NCBI GenBank assembly: GCA_016716535.1 | Contig: JADJWD010000004.1 | Span: 62,001-126,000, forward strand | Length of the DNA stretch: 64,000 nt | Direction: 5' to 3' | Source: Betaproteobacteria bacterium | GTDB lineage: Bacteria > Pseudomonadota > Gammaproteobacteria > Burkholderiales > Burkholderiaceae_C | In this document: in pieces, positions 7,915 to 17,988 of the stretch | Numbering within the stretch: position 1 is the stretch's first letter | Layout: each line of letters starts with the position of its first letter | The notes under the pieces: model-generated | The model's input: the letters and a program-made list of their open reading frames with translations, nothing else | The model's database searches: none | Told to the model about the DNA's origin: nothing | Translations under genes and position numbers: made by a program

Positions 7915-10340
7915 TCCACCGGCGTCAGCTTCGCGATGCCCAGCGCCAGCCACTTGCTGCCGTGGCGGCCGAACTGCACTTGCGCGCGCGCGTCGGCGCC
8001 GCGACCTTCGAGCGTGGTGACGACGCCCTCGCCGAACTTGTTGTGGAACACCGTCTGGCCGACGCGCAGGCCGTGCGTGTCGGCCGACGGAGCGCGCGTG
8101 GGCATCGGCGCCGGCGCCGCATAAGCCGGCGTCGCGACGCGGCCGACGCCGACGATCCCCGTGAGCCCGCTGCCGCGCCCCCACGCCTGCTGGTATTCGC
8201 GCGCATAACCCGAGCCGAAGCCGGCCTGGCGCGGCGTCAGCCAGCGTAAAGCGCCTTCGGGCAGTTCTTCGAGGAAGCGGCTTTTGACGTTGTAGCGGGT
8301 CTGCCCGTGCAGCAAGCGCGTCTGGCTGTAGCTGAGGTAGAGACGCTTGCGTGCGCGCGTGATCGCCACGTACATCAGGCGGCGCTCCTCCTCGAGCCCG
8401 TCGCCGTCGGCCAGCGAGTTCTCGTGCGGGAACAAGCCTTCCTCGAGCCCGGTGATGAACACAGCATCGAACTCCAGGCCCTTGGCCGAGTGCACCGTCA
8501 TCAGTTGCACCGCGTCCTGGCCGGCCTGCGCCTGGTTGTCGCCGGCCTCGAGCGCGGCGTGCGTCAGGAAAGCGGCCAGCGGGCTCTGGATCTCGCCGGT
8601 GTCGGTGTCGGGCGCGGCCTCGGGGCTCTTCGCCTGCTCGTCGACCGGCAGCGCCACGGCGTCCTTGCCGAAGCCTTCCTGCATCACGAAGCTCTCGGCG
8701 GCGTTGACCAGTTCCTCGAGGTTCTCGATGCGGTCGGCGCCTTCCTTGTCGGTCTTGTAGAAGGCGACGAGGCCCGAGTGCTCGAGCATGTGCTCGATGA
8801 TCTCGCGCAGCGTCAGGCCACGCGTCGCGGCGCGCATGCTCTCGACGAGGCGCATGAACTGCTGCAGATTGACGCCGGCCTTGCCGGCCACCGCGCCGAC
8901 ACTTTGCGCGAGGCTGCGGCCGCTCGCGCGCGCCGCGTCCTGCAGCTGCTCGATCGTGCGCGCGCCGATGCCGCGCGCCGGGAAGTTGACGACGCGCAGG
9001 AAGCTCGTGTCGTCGTCGGCGTTCTCGACAAGGCGCAGGTAGGCCAGCGCGTGCTTGATCTCGGCACGCTCGAAGAAGCGCAAGCCCCCGTAGACGCGGT
9101 ACGGGATGCTCGCGTTGAAGAGCGCACTTTCGAGCACGCGGCTTTGCGCGTTGCTGCGGTAGAGCAGCGCCGTCTCGACGCGCGGCATGCCGCCGCGGTG
9201 GAGTTGCTGCAGCTCTTCGAGCACCCACTGCGCCTCGGCGTAGTCGCTCGTGCTCTCGTGCACGCGCACCGGCTCGCCGGCGCCGGCGTCGGTGCGCAGG
9301 TTCTTGCCCAGGCGCCGCTCGTTGTGTGCGATGAGGCCGTTGGCGGCGTCGAGGATGTGCCCGCCCGAGCGGTAGTTCTGTTCGAGCTTGACGACGCGCT
9401 CGACGCGGTACTCGCGCTCGAAGTCGGCCATGTTGCCCACGCGCGCACCGCGAAAGGCGTAGATGCTCTGGTCGTCGTCGCCGACCGCGAAGACCGACTG
9501 CGCCCCGGCACCCGTCGCCGGACCGCTGCCCGGCGGCGGCGCCAGCATCTTCAGCCACGCGTACTGCAGCTTGTTCGTGTCCTGGAACTCGTCGACGAGC
9601 AGATGCGCGAAGCGGCGCCGGTAGTGCTCGCGCAGCGGGTCGTTGTCGCGCAGCAGCTCGTAGGTGCGCAGCAGCAGTTCGGCGAAGTCGACGACACCTT
9701 CGCGCTGGCACTGCGCCTCGTAGGCCTCGTAGACCTCGACCAGCTTGCGGGTGTGCGGGTCGGGCGCGGGGACGTCGCGCGGCCTTAAGCCCTCTTCCTT
9801 GCTGCCGGCGATGAACCACGCCGCCTGCTTGGGCGGGAAGCGCTCTTCATCGAGGTTGAGCGACTTGACGACGCGTTTGACGGCGGCGACGGTATCCTGC
9901 GCGTCGAGGATCTGGAACGACTGCGGCAGCCCCGCCAGCTTCCAGTGCGCGCGCAGGAAGCGGTTGCACAGGCCGTGGAAGGTGCCGATCCACATGCCGC
10001 GCACGTTCACCGGCAGCATGCTCGACAGCCGGCCGAGCATCTCCTTGGCCGCCTTGTTCGTGAAGGTCACGGCCAGCACCTGCGCCGGGCTCGTGCGCCC
10101 GGTCTGCAAGAGCCAGGCGATGCGTGTGGTCAATACGCGCGTCTTGCCGGACCCCGCGCCAGCCAGGATCAACGCCGATTGCGGCGGGTCGGCCGGCAGC
10201 GTCACCGCCGCCAGCTGCTCGGGGTTCAGCCCCTGAAGCAAGCGGTGCAGCAGGCCGCTCGTCGAAGTCACCCCATCGGCTGGCGGCGACCCTGAAGCCT
10301 CCGGACTTCTCGGCGTGTTCGTCGGCCAAGTCTCGTGCAT
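7911..10340 (-). CDS. uvrD: DNA helicase II, SF1A
   Basis: ATP-dependent 3'-5' helicase for nucleotide excision and mismatch repair, 809 residues. Motif I (LAGAGSGKTRVLTTRIAWLL) begins near residue 56. LLVDEFQDTNKLQYAWLKML is motif II, with DEFQ in place of the common DEYQ. GDDDQSIYAFRGA is motif III and VMTVHSAKGLEFDAVF-like LMTVHSAKGLEFDAVFITGL is motif V. The C-terminal 50 residues form the Tudor-like RNA polymerase-binding domain (VGQTVFHNKFGEGVVTTLEG). The ATG at 10340 lies 9 bp after the probable true stop of the GGDEF-EAL gene upstream. Confidence 0.95.
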   Translation of the reverse strand: MHETWPTNTPRSPEASGSPPADGVTSTSGLLHRLLQGLNPEQLAAVTLPADPPQSALILAGAGSGKTRVLTTRIAWLLQTGRTSPAQVLAVTFTNKAAKEMLGRLSSMLPVNVRGMWIGTFHGLCNRFLRAHWKLAGLPQSFQILDAQDTVAAVKRVVKSLNLDEERFPPKQAAWFIAGSKEEGLRPRDVPAPDPHTRKLVEVYEAYEAQCQREGVVDFAELLLRTYELLRDNDPLREHYRRRFAHLLVDEFQDTNKLQYAWLKMLAPPPGSGPATGAGAQSVFAVGDDDQSIYAFRGARVGNMADFEREYRVERVVKLEQNYRSGGHILDAANGLIAHNERRLGKNLRTDAGAGEPVRVHESTSDYAEAQWVLEELQQLHRGGMPRVETALLYRSNAQSRVLESALFNASIPYRVYGGLRFFERAEIKHALAYLRLVENADDDTSFLRVVNFPARGIGARTIEQLQDAARASGRSLAQSVGAVAGKAGVNLQQFMRLVESMRAATRGLTLREIIEHMLEHSGLVAFYKTDKEGADRIENLEELVNAAESFVMQEGFGKDAVALPVDEQAKSPEAAPDTDTGEIQSPLAAFLTHAALEAGDNQAQAGQDAVQLMTVHSAKGLEFDAVFITGLEEGLFPHENSLADGDGLEEERRLMYVAITRARKRLYLSYSQTRLLHGQTRYNVKSRFLEELPEGALRWLTPRQAGFGSGYAREYQQAWGRGSGLTGIVGVGRVATPAYAAPAPMPTRAPSADTHGLRVGQTVFHNKFGEGVVTTLEGRGADARAQVQFGRHGSKWLALGIAKLTPVD

Positions 10341-10349
10341 GCGGCGATT

Positions 10350-12387
10350 CTAGGGAGCCCTCGTTGCCCTCCACTCGCCACATCGTCACCGTGCGCTCGA
10401 GCGGGCCCTCGGCCGCGTCCGGCTCGAGGCGCGCCTCGCTTGCGATCTCGATGCGCGACAGCTCCGTCTCGCCGCCGGTGGCCAGCGCGCGCCGCCGCAG
10501 GTTCTCGCGCTGCAGCCGTTCGGCCAGCCACGGCGCCACCGTCTCGGCCGGCAGCGGGCGGCCGATGAGGTAGCCCTGCACCTCGTCGCAGCCCATTTCG
10601 CCCAGCGCCGCCAGCTGCGCCGCCGTCTCGACGCCTTCGGCGACGGTGGTCATCGACAGGCTGCGCGCCATCACGATGACCGCCTGCGCGATCGCGCGGT
10701 CCTCGCCGCTGTCAGGCAAGGCGCTCACGAACGAGCGGTCGACCTTCAGCGTGTGCACGTTGAAGCGCTTCAGGTACGACAGCGAGCTGTGCCCCGTGCC
10801 GAAGTCGTCCAGCGCGATGCGCACGCCGATGCGCGCGAAGTCCGCGAGCAGTGCGCGCGTGGCCTCGCTGTCTTCCATCAGCATCGACTCGGTCAGTTCG
10901 ATGTCCAGCCGCTCGGGCGCGATCGCGTACTCGCGCAGCGTGTCCTCGACGAGCGTGGCCAGGTGCGCGTGCCGCACCTGGCGCGCCGACAGGTTGATCG
11001 CCATGCGCAGCGGCGGCAGGCCGATGCCGTCCCACGTCGCCAGCTGCGCGCAGGCGGTGCGGATGACCCAGGCGCCCACCGGCAGCACGAGGCCCGTGTC
11101 CTCGAGCGCGCCGATGAAGCGGTCGGGCGGCACCATGCCGCGGCCGGGGGAATGCCAGCGCAGCAGCGCCTCGACGCCGGTGATGGCGCCGTCGGACAGG
11201 CGCGCCTTCGGCTGGTAGTGCAGCAGGAACTCGCTGCGGTCCACCGCGCGGCGCAGCGCGTTCTCGAGCGACAGCCGCGCGGCCATCGCCGCGTTCAGGT
11301 CGTCGCTGAAGAAGCAGTAGACGCCGCGGCCGAGCGACTTGGCGCGGTACATCGCCATGTCGGTATGGCCGATCAGGCGGTCGAGGTCGACGTCGTCGGC
11401 CGGGTACATCGAGATGCCGATGCTGACCGAGACGACGATCTCCTCCTCGCCGAGCTTGAAGGGCGTCGCCAGCGCGTCGAGCAGGCGCTGCGCGATGAGC
11501 GCCGCGTCGTCGGAGCCGGCCAGGTCCTCGGCAATGACCGTGAACTCGTCACCGCCCAGGCGCGAGACGGTGAACGGGCTGTCCTCGGCCGGCCGGGCCA
11601 GCGAGTCGACGCTGCGCAGGCTGCCCGAAAGCAGGCCCGCGACGTGTTGCAGCAAGCGGTCGCCGGCGGCGTGGCCCAGGCTGTCGTTGATGACCTTGAA
11701 GCGGTCCAGATCCAGGAACATCAGCGCCATCACGCGGCCACTGCGCCGCGCGCGCAGCATCGCGCGCTCGAGCCGGCTGCGGAACAGTGCCCGGTTCGGC
11801 AGGCCGGTGAGGCTGTCGTAGTTGGCCAGCTGCACCAGCCGGTCCTGCGCCTCGCGGCGGTCGCTGATGTCGCGCAGGCGCACGAGCCAGTCGCTGCCCT
11901 GCGAGCCGGCCGGCACATCGCCCTGGGCGGCACCGGGCAGCGGCACGAACTGGATCTCGATCGGCACGCTGCCGTTCTCGCGGTGCACCGTCGCTTCGCC
12001 GTTGCGCAGCGTCGCGTTGCCGTCGGCGGCGGCGGCTTGCTGGACGTGGTCGAGGCAGGCGGTGCCGACGAGGTCGGCGATCGGGCGCTGGAAGAGGCGG
12101 CAGGCGGCGTCGTTGCCCGCGACGATGCGGCCCGCCTCGTCGCAGACGAGCAAGGCGTCGGCGCTGCTGGAGAACAGCGTCTGCAGCCGCTGCTGGGCCA
12201 GCGTGAGCCGCTCGTGGGTGGCGTCCAGACGCCGGCGCAGCTGCGTCGGCAGGCCCCCCGAGACGCGGTCGGCCAGCCAGTTCCGCGTCCGGTCGACCCA
12301 GCGCTCCAGGCGCCGCCGGCGCGGGCGCGTGTCGCCAGCCGGCGTCTCCGGCGGCAGCAGCGTCGGCGTGGGGGTGTTGGCGGCCAT
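10350..12387 (-). pseudogene. PAS-GGDEF-EAL c-di-GMP protein, 3' frameshift
   Basis: A two-way cyclic-di-GMP enzyme. The basic N-terminus is followed by a PAS domain (about 70-190), a diguanylate cyclase domain with intact RLGGDEFTV, and a phosphodiesterase domain with GVEALLRW and ALDDFGTGHSSLSYLK. Both catalytic signatures look complete. As given, the frame misses a TAG at 10352-10350 by one base and runs on to 9847, through 494 bp of uvrD in another frame. Removing one base from the GGG at 10353-10355 restores EGS-stop and a 678-residue protein ending 9 bp before the uvrD ATG. The run-on tail is compositionally odd and probably not real. Confidence 0.85.
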
Positions 12388-12440
12388 GACGTTCCGTCCG
12401 GGGATATCGGCCACCCTGGGTCGCGCTTGAGCACGCCCGG

Positions 12441-12446
12441 TAGAAT
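12441..12446 (+). promoter_or_regulatory. -10-like box TAGAAT upstream of guaC
   Basis: TAGAAT lies 75 bp upstream of the guaC ATG in the divergent gap with the GGDEF-EAL gene. A TTGAGC upstream is too close (8-bp spacing) to serve as its -35 element. Confidence 0.3.
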
Positions 12447-12520
12447 GCCGCACCGGGCGTCGGTGGCCAGCAGGCCGCCGGCGCCCGGTTTGTTCTTGTG
12501 CCGCCGGCCCCGCATCGCCC

Positions 12521-13498
12521 ATGGAAATCTTCGACTACGACAACATCCTCCTGCTGCCCCGCAAGTGCCGTGTGGAGAGCCGCAGCGAGTGCGACCCCTC
12601 GGTCGAGTTCGGCGGCCGGCGCTTCGCGCTGCCGGTGGTGCCGTCGAACATGAAGACGGTCGTCGATGCGTCGATCGCCGAGACCCTGGCCGGCCACGGG
12701 CATTTCTACGTGATGCACCGCTTCGACCTCGACAACGTCGAGTTCGCGAAGGCGATGCGCGACAAGGGCCTCTTCGTCTCGATCAGCTCTGGCGTGAAGG
12801 CGGCCGATTTCACGGTGGTCGACCGGCTCGCGGCCGAGGGCATCGGCGCGGACTACATCACGATCGACATCGCGCATGGCCACGCCGAGAGCGTGCGCAA
12901 GACGATCGAGCACATTAAGAAGCGGCTGCCCGACGCCTTCGTGATCGCCGGCAACGTCGCCACGCCCGAGGCGGTGATCGACCTCGAGAACTGGGGCGCC
13001 GACGCGACGAAGGTCGGCGTCGGCCCCGGCAAGGTCTGCATCACGAAGCTGAAGACCGGCTTCGGCACCGGGGGCTGGCAGCTGAGCGCGCTGAAGTGGT
13101 GCGCGCGCGTCGCGACCAAGCCGATCATCGCCGACGGCGGCATCCGCCACCACGGCGACATCGCCAAGAGCGTGCGCTTCGGCGCCGCGATGGTGATGAT
13201 CGGCTCGCTGTTCGCCGGCCACGAGGAGAGCCCGGGCCAGACGGTCGAGGTCGACGGCCAGCTGTTCAAGGAGTACTTCGGCAGCGCGTCGGACTTCAAC
13301 AAGGGCGAGTACAAGCACGTCGAGGGCAAGCGCATCCTCGAGCCGATCAAGGGCAAGCTCGCCGATACGCTGCGCGAGATGCGCGAAGACCTGCAAAGCT
13401 CGATCAGCTACGCCGGCGGGCGGGGGCTGGCGGATCTGAAGAAGGTCAACTACGTCATCCTCGGCGGCGAGAACGCCGGCGAGCACCTCTTGATGTGA
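12521..13498 (+). CDS. guaC: GMP reductase
   Basis: NADPH-dependent deamination of GMP to IMP in purine salvage. It is a 325-residue TIM-barrel enzyme of the IMPDH/GMPR family. The active-site loop is GVGPGKVCITKLKTGFGTGG, with the catalytic Cys. IIADGGIRHHGDIAKSVRFG is the phosphate-binding segment, and there is no CBS insert, which separates it from IMP dehydrogenase. The N-terminus MEIFDYDNILLLPRKC is typical. It converges with the S41 protease gene at a strong hairpin. Confidence 0.92.
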   Translation: MEIFDYDNILLLPRKCRVESRSECDPSVEFGGRRFALPVVPSNMKTVVDASIAETLAGHGHFYVMHRFDLDNVEFAKAMRDKGLFVSISSGVKAADFTVVDRLAAEGIGADYITIDIAHGHAESVRKTIEHIKKRLPDAFVIAGNVATPEAVIDLENWGADATKVGVGPGKVCITKLKTGFGTGGWQLSALKWCARVATKPIIADGGIRHHGDIAKSVRFGAAMVMIGSLFAGHEESPGQTVEVDGQLFKEYFGSASDFNKGEYKHVEGKRILEPIKGKLADTLREMREDLQSSISYAGGRGLADLKKVNYVILGGENAGEHLLM

Positions 13499-13499
13499 C

Positions 13500-13523
13500 G
13501 ACGCCGCCCCGCGGGGCGGCGTC
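13500..13523. terminator. bidirectional terminator hairpin
   Basis: An 11-bp perfect GC stem (GACGCCGCCCC ... GGGGCGGCGTC) with a 2-base loop starts 2 bp after the guaC stop and faces the S41 gene stop at 13538. There is no T-run. Confidence 0.6.
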
Positions 13524-13537
13524 TGATGCGACCAGAC

Positions 13538-14923
13538 TCAGCGCGGCAACATCGCCTCGCGCTCGTCGATGCGCCAGGCGCGCCGGGCCGCCGTCTTCTC
13601 GGCGCGCGTCAACGCCGGCTTCGCCGAGGCGACCGCCGCCGGGCAGGCGCCGTTGTCGGCGTGGTGCGCGGCGGTGACGAGCAGCGGGTCGTCCAGCGCG
13701 CCGGTGTCGCGCGTGAAGTCCTCGGCCACCGGGCAGGTGGCATCGAAACCGTCGAAGAAGCGCCCTTCGTTGCGCGCGTTGGCCGATTCGAAGTTGACGG
13801 CGCTGTAGGTGGTGCCGCAGTGGCCGGCCGGCAGCGAGCCGACCGGCTTGCCGAACGTCGTGTCGCCGACGCTGACGACCTGCACGTCGATGCCACGCAG
13901 GCCGTTGATCACCTGCTCGGCCGCCGAGGCGGTGCGCGGCCCCGTCAGCAGGTAGACGCGCGGCAGGCCGAGCGCCTGGCTGACGTTCTGGAAGTGGAAG
14001 CTCTGGTTGTTGGCGCGGGCGCGCTTGTCGTTGTAGAGCAGCGCCGTGTAGGTGCGCGCCGAGCTGCCGGTGAACGCGCGTTGCCCGGCCACGTACGAAG
14101 CGAGCTCCGCACCCACCGAGACGAGGCCGCCGCCGTTGTAGCGCAGGTCGAGCACGAGGTCCTGCACGCCCTCGCTGCGGAAGAGCGTGAAGGCGCTCGA
14201 GAGGCCGCCCTGCGCCTGCGAGAGCATGTCCTTGACCATCAGGTAGCCGAGCCTGCGGCCGTTGGGCGAGAGCACGACACGCGCGCCGCTCGTCGGCGTG
14301 AGGTCGAACACCTTCGCCTCGACGATGACGGTGCGCGTGACGCCGGCGCGGCGCAGTTGCAGCGTCAGGCGGTCGCCGGCGCGGCCGGCCGACAGCACCG
14401 AGTAGTCGTCGGCGGCGATCAGCTCGGCGGCGGTGCGGCCATTCGCCGTCAGCACCTCGTCGCCGCGCTGCACGCCTTGCACGGCCGCGTCGCTGGCCGG
14501 TTCGACGTAACGCACGTACAGCGGCTCGCCCGCGCGCACCTCGAAGCCGTTGACGGCGACGCCGTAGCCGAGCGTGCGGCCGTCGCCGTAGAAGCGGTTG
14601 AAGCTCTCGGTGCTCTCGCTGCGGCTGTAGACGTCGGCGGCCGGGAACTCGGCCGTGCCGCCGGTGTAGAGCAGCGCGTCGTAGTAGTCGAGCACGTCGG
14701 TGAACGACGCCGGGTTCGGCCGCGGCGAGATCGCGTACCAGAAGTACCACTCGTTCATGTAGTCGCCGAGCCAGGCCTTCTGGCCGCGCTGCGAGCAATC
14801 GAACTCGTCGTCGTCGTAGTGGCCGCCGCAGGCGGCGAGCAGGGCCGCGACGCCCAGCGCTGCAAGGCGACCGGCGAGCCGGCGGATCGAGGGACGGGCG
14901 CTTCGCGTAGCGGCGTGGGGCAT
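13538..14923 (-). CDS. S41-family peptidase, lipoprotein
   Basis: A 461-residue C-terminal-processing-type serine protease. The signal peptide ends in a lipobox (ALLAACGGH, Cys near residue 32), which predicts a lipid-anchored envelope protein. A PDZ-like region spans about residues 120-200 (GEPLYVRYVEPASDAAVQGV). The S41 core follows: DLVLDLRYNGGGLVSVG, then LLTGPRTASAAEQVINGL, where the Ser after TA is the expected nucleophile. The C-terminus has several Cys that could form disulfides. The physiological substrate is unknown. It is divergent from valS over about 170 bp. Confidence 0.85.
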   Translation of the reverse strand: MPHAATRSARPSIRRLAGRLAALGVAALLAACGGHYDDDEFDCSQRGQKAWLGDYMNEWYFWYAISPRPNPASFTDVLDYYDALLYTGGTAEFPAADVYSRSESTESFNRFYGDGRTLGYGVAVNGFEVRAGEPLYVRYVEPASDAAVQGVQRGDEVLTANGRTAAELIAADDYSVLSAGRAGDRLTLQLRRAGVTRTVIVEAKVFDLTPTSGARVVLSPNGRRLGYLMVKDMLSQAQGGLSSAFTLFRSEGVQDLVLDLRYNGGGLVSVGAELASYVAGQRAFTGSSARTYTALLYNDKRARANNQSFHFQNVSQALGLPRVYLLTGPRTASAAEQVINGLRGIDVQVVSVGDTTFGKPVGSLPAGHCGTTYSAVNFESANARNEGRFFDGFDATCPVAEDFTRDTGALDDPLLVTAAHHADNGACPAAVASAKPALTRAEKTAARRAWRIDEREAMLPR

Positions 14924-15094
14924 GTTCGGACTCCGGGGCCAGGCGGGATCAGGGCGGCTCGCCCGAGGGGGCGAACCTACAATCGAAAACTCACCGCCGA
15001 AGTATCACGTTGACATCCGCGGCCCGATCGTTGCCGCCCCGTGTCGATGCGTAAAGGCGCGCGGCCGGCTCCCCTCTCTTCTCCCCCTCGTTCC

Positions 15095-17938
15095 ATGAGC
15101 ACCGAACTCGCCAAGTCGTTCGAACCCGCCGCCATCGAGGCCCGATGGGGCCGGGTCTGGAGCGACGCCGGTGTCTTCGCGCCGACGCTCGATACGGCCA
15201 AGCCGTCGTTCAGCATCCAGTTGCCGCCGCCCAACGTCACCGGCACGCTGCACATGGGACACGCGTTCAACCAGACGATCATGGACGCGCTGACCCGCTA
15301 CCACCGCATGCGCGGCCACAACACGCTGTGGCTGCCGGGCACCGACCACGCCGGCATCGCGACGCAGATCGTCGTCGAGCGCCAGTTGCAGGACGCCGGC
15401 CAGTCGCGGCACGACCTCGGGCGCAAGAACTTCGTCGCCCGCGTCTGGGAGTGGAAGGCGAGTTCGGGCGCGACGATCACCAACCAGATGCGCCGCATGG
15501 GCGCCAGCGTCGACTGGGGGCGCGAGTACTTCACGATGGACGAGAAGCTCTCGACCATCGTCACCGAGACCTTCGTGCGCCTGTACGACGAGGGGCTCAT
15601 CTACCGCGGCCAGCGGCTGGTGAGCTGGGACCCGCAGTTGAAGAGCGCGGTGTCCGACCTCGAGGTGGAAAGCGAAGAGGAGGACGGCTTCCTCTGGCAC
15701 ATCCGCTACCCGCTGGCCGACGGCAGCGGCCATCTCACGGTGGCGACGACGCGCCCCGAGACGATGCTCGGCGACACCGCGGTGATGGTGCACCCCGACG
15801 ACGAGCGCTACGCGAAGCTGGTCGGCCAGCAGGTGCGCCTGCCGCTCGCGGACCGGCTGATCCCCGTCATCGCCGACGCGCACGTCGACCGCGAGTTCGG
15901 CACCGGCGTCGTCAAGGTGACGCCGGCGCACGACGCCAACGACTACGCGGTCGGCCAGCGGCACGGGCTGCCGATGATCGGCATCTTCACGCTCGACGCG
16001 AAGCTCAACGACGAAGCGCCCGCCGCCTACCGGGGCCTCGACCGCTTCGTCGCCCGCCAGCGCGTGCTCGACGACCTTAAGGGACAAGGGCTGCTTGCCG
16101 AGACGAAGAAGCACCGTCTCGTCGTGCCGCGCTGCGCGCGCACCGGCCAGGTCGTCGAGCCGATGCTGACGCACCAGTGGTTCGTCGCGACGACGAAGAA
16201 GGGCGCCAGCGGCAAGAGCATCGCCGAGCAGGCGATCGACGCGGTGGCCAGCGGCCAGGTGCGCTTCGTGCCCGAGCAGTGGGTCAACACCTACAACCAC
16301 TGGATGACGAACATCCAGGACTGGTGCATCAGCCGCCAGCTCTGGTGGGGCCACCAGATCCCGGCCTGGTACGGCAGCGGCGGCGAGATCTTCGTCGGCC
16401 GCGACGAGGCCGCAGCGCGCGCGCGCGCGTCGAAGGCCGGCTACACCGGCGCACTCACGCGCGACGAGGACGTGCTCGACACCTGGTACAGCTCGGCGCT
16501 GGTGCCGTTCAGCACGCTCGGCTGGCCCGGCAAGACCATCGAGCAGGAGCTGTTCCTGCCGAGCACCGTGCTCGTCACCGGCTTCGACATCATCTTCTTC
16601 TGGGTCGCCCGGATGATCATGATGACGACGCATTTCACCGGCCGCGTGCCCTTCCGCGACGTCTATATCCACGGCCTCGTGCGCGACGCGCATGGCCACA
16701 AGATGAGCAAGAGCGAGGGCAACGTGCTCGACCCGGTCGACCTGATCGACGGCATCGAGCTGGCGCCGCTGCTGGAGAAGCGCACGACGGGCCTGCGCAA
16801 GCCCGAGACGGCGCCGCGCGTGCGCAAGGACACCGAAAAGGAATTCCCGAACGGCATCCCCGCCTTCGGCGCCGACGCGCTGCGCTTCACGATGGCCAGC
16901 TACGCGACGCTCGGCCGCAACATCAACTTCGACACCAAGCGCTGCGAGGGCTACCGCAACTTCTGCAACAAGCTCTGGAACGCGACCAAGTTCGTGCTGA
17001 TGAACTGCGCGGGCCACGATTGCGGGCTCGAAGAACGGCCTACGCCCGGCTGCGAGGACGGCTATCTCGTGTTCTCGATGGCCGACCGCTGGATCAGCGG
17101 CGAACTCCAGCGTGTCGAGGCGGCGGTGGCCGAGGGCTTTGCCGGGTACCGGCTCGACAACGTCGCCAACGCGATCTACTCGTTCGTCTGGGACGAGTAC
17201 TGCGACTGGTACCTCGAAATCGCGAAGGTGCAGCTCGCCGAGGCCGCCAGGCGCGGCGCCGCCGCCGAGCAGCGCGCGACCCGCCGCACGCTGATCCGCG
17301 TGCTCGAGGTGGTGCTGCGGCTGCTGCACCCGGTGGCGCCCTTCATCACCGCCGAGCTGTGGGAGCACGTCGCGCCGGTGGCCGGGCGCAAGGCCTCGGC
17401 CGATGCGTCCATCGTCACCGCGCCCTACCCGGTCGCGCAGCCCGAGAAGATCGACCCGGCCGCCGATGCCTGGATCGGCCGGCTGAAGGCGCTGATGCTG
17501 GAAGTGCGGCGGCTGCGCAGCGAGATGGGGCTGAACCCGGGCGAGCGGGTGCCGCTCGTGACGCTGGGGGATGCGGCCTACGTCGAGGCGGCGACGCCGC
17601 TCGTGCTGGCGCTGGCGCGGCTGGCCGAAGTGCGCCGGCTGCCCGATGCCGCCGCCTTTGCCGCCGCGACGCAGGCTGCGCCGGTGGCGGTGGTCGGCAA
17701 CGTGCGCCTGGCGCTCGAAGTGAAGGTCGACGTGGCTGCGGAGACGGCGCGCCTGGGCAAGGAGGTCGCGCGGCTGCAAGGCGAGATCACCAAGGCCGAC
17801 GCCAAGCTCGGCAACGCCAGCTTCGTCGAGCGCGCACCGGCCGCCGTCGTCGAGCAGGAGCGCAAGCGCCTGGCCGAGCACCGCGCGGCGCTGGCGCGCT
17901 TGCAGGAGCAGTTGGAGCGGCTGGCGCAGGCGGCGTGA
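15095..17938 (+). CDS. valS: valyl-tRNA synthetase
   Basis: Class I synthetase charging tRNA-Val. The HIGH motif is PPPNVTGTLHMGHAFNQT near residue 45 and the KMSKS motif is GHKMSKSEGNVLDPVDLI. The editing (CP1) domain lies between them (VATTRPETMLGDTAVMVHPD). The C-terminal 65 residues are a coiled coil (RLGKEVARLQGEITKADAKL) that contacts tRNA. The ATG at 15095 (MSTELAKSFEP) is chosen because it matches the family N-terminus; an in-frame ATG at 15041 would add 18 atypical residues. Length from 15095 is 947 residues. Confidence 0.96.
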   Translation: MSTELAKSFEPAAIEARWGRVWSDAGVFAPTLDTAKPSFSIQLPPPNVTGTLHMGHAFNQTIMDALTRYHRMRGHNTLWLPGTDHAGIATQIVVERQLQDAGQSRHDLGRKNFVARVWEWKASSGATITNQMRRMGASVDWGREYFTMDEKLSTIVTETFVRLYDEGLIYRGQRLVSWDPQLKSAVSDLEVESEEEDGFLWHIRYPLADGSGHLTVATTRPETMLGDTAVMVHPDDERYAKLVGQQVRLPLADRLIPVIADAHVDREFGTGVVKVTPAHDANDYAVGQRHGLPMIGIFTLDAKLNDEAPAAYRGLDRFVARQRVLDDLKGQGLLAETKKHRLVVPRCARTGQVVEPMLTHQWFVATTKKGASGKSIAEQAIDAVASGQVRFVPEQWVNTYNHWMTNIQDWCISRQLWWGHQIPAWYGSGGEIFVGRDEAAARARASKAGYTGALTRDEDVLDTWYSSALVPFSTLGWPGKTIEQELFLPSTVLVTGFDIIFFWVARMIMMTTHFTGRVPFRDVYIHGLVRDAHGHKMSKSEGNVLDPVDLIDGIELAPLLEKRTTGLRKPETAPRVRKDTEKEFPNGIPAFGADALRFTMASYATLGRNINFDTKRCEGYRNFCNKLWNATKFVLMNCAGHDCGLEERPTPGCEDGYLVFSMADRWISGELQRVEAAVAEGFAGYRLDNVANAIYSFVWDEYCDWYLEIAKVQLAEAARRGAAAEQRATRRTLIRVLEVVLRLLHPVAPFITAELWEHVAPVAGRKASADASIVTAPYPVAQPEKIDPAADAWIGRLKALMLEVRRLRSEMGLNPGERVPLVTLGDAAYVEAATPLVLALARLAEVRRLPDAAAFAAATQAAPVAVVGNVRLALEVKVDVAAETARLGKEVARLQGEITKADAKLGNASFVERAPAAVVEQERKRLAEHRAALARLQEQLERLAQAA

Positions 17939-17959
17939 GCCGCTCCCGTCCGGGCTGAG

Positions 17960-17982
17960 GCCCGGCCCTCGCGGGTCCGGGC
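17960..17982. terminator. hairpin between valS and tusA
   Basis: An inverted repeat (GCCCGGCCC ... GGG-T-CCGGGC, one bulged base) sits in the 50-bp gap between the convergent valS and tusA genes. A bidirectional terminator is likely, though no T-run follows. Confidence 0.5.
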
Positions 17983-17988
17983 GTCAGC

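Noticed and set aside
15005..17881. 958-codon frame antisense to valS
   Set aside because: It is a shadow of valS with repetitive His/Arg/Val composition and no motif.
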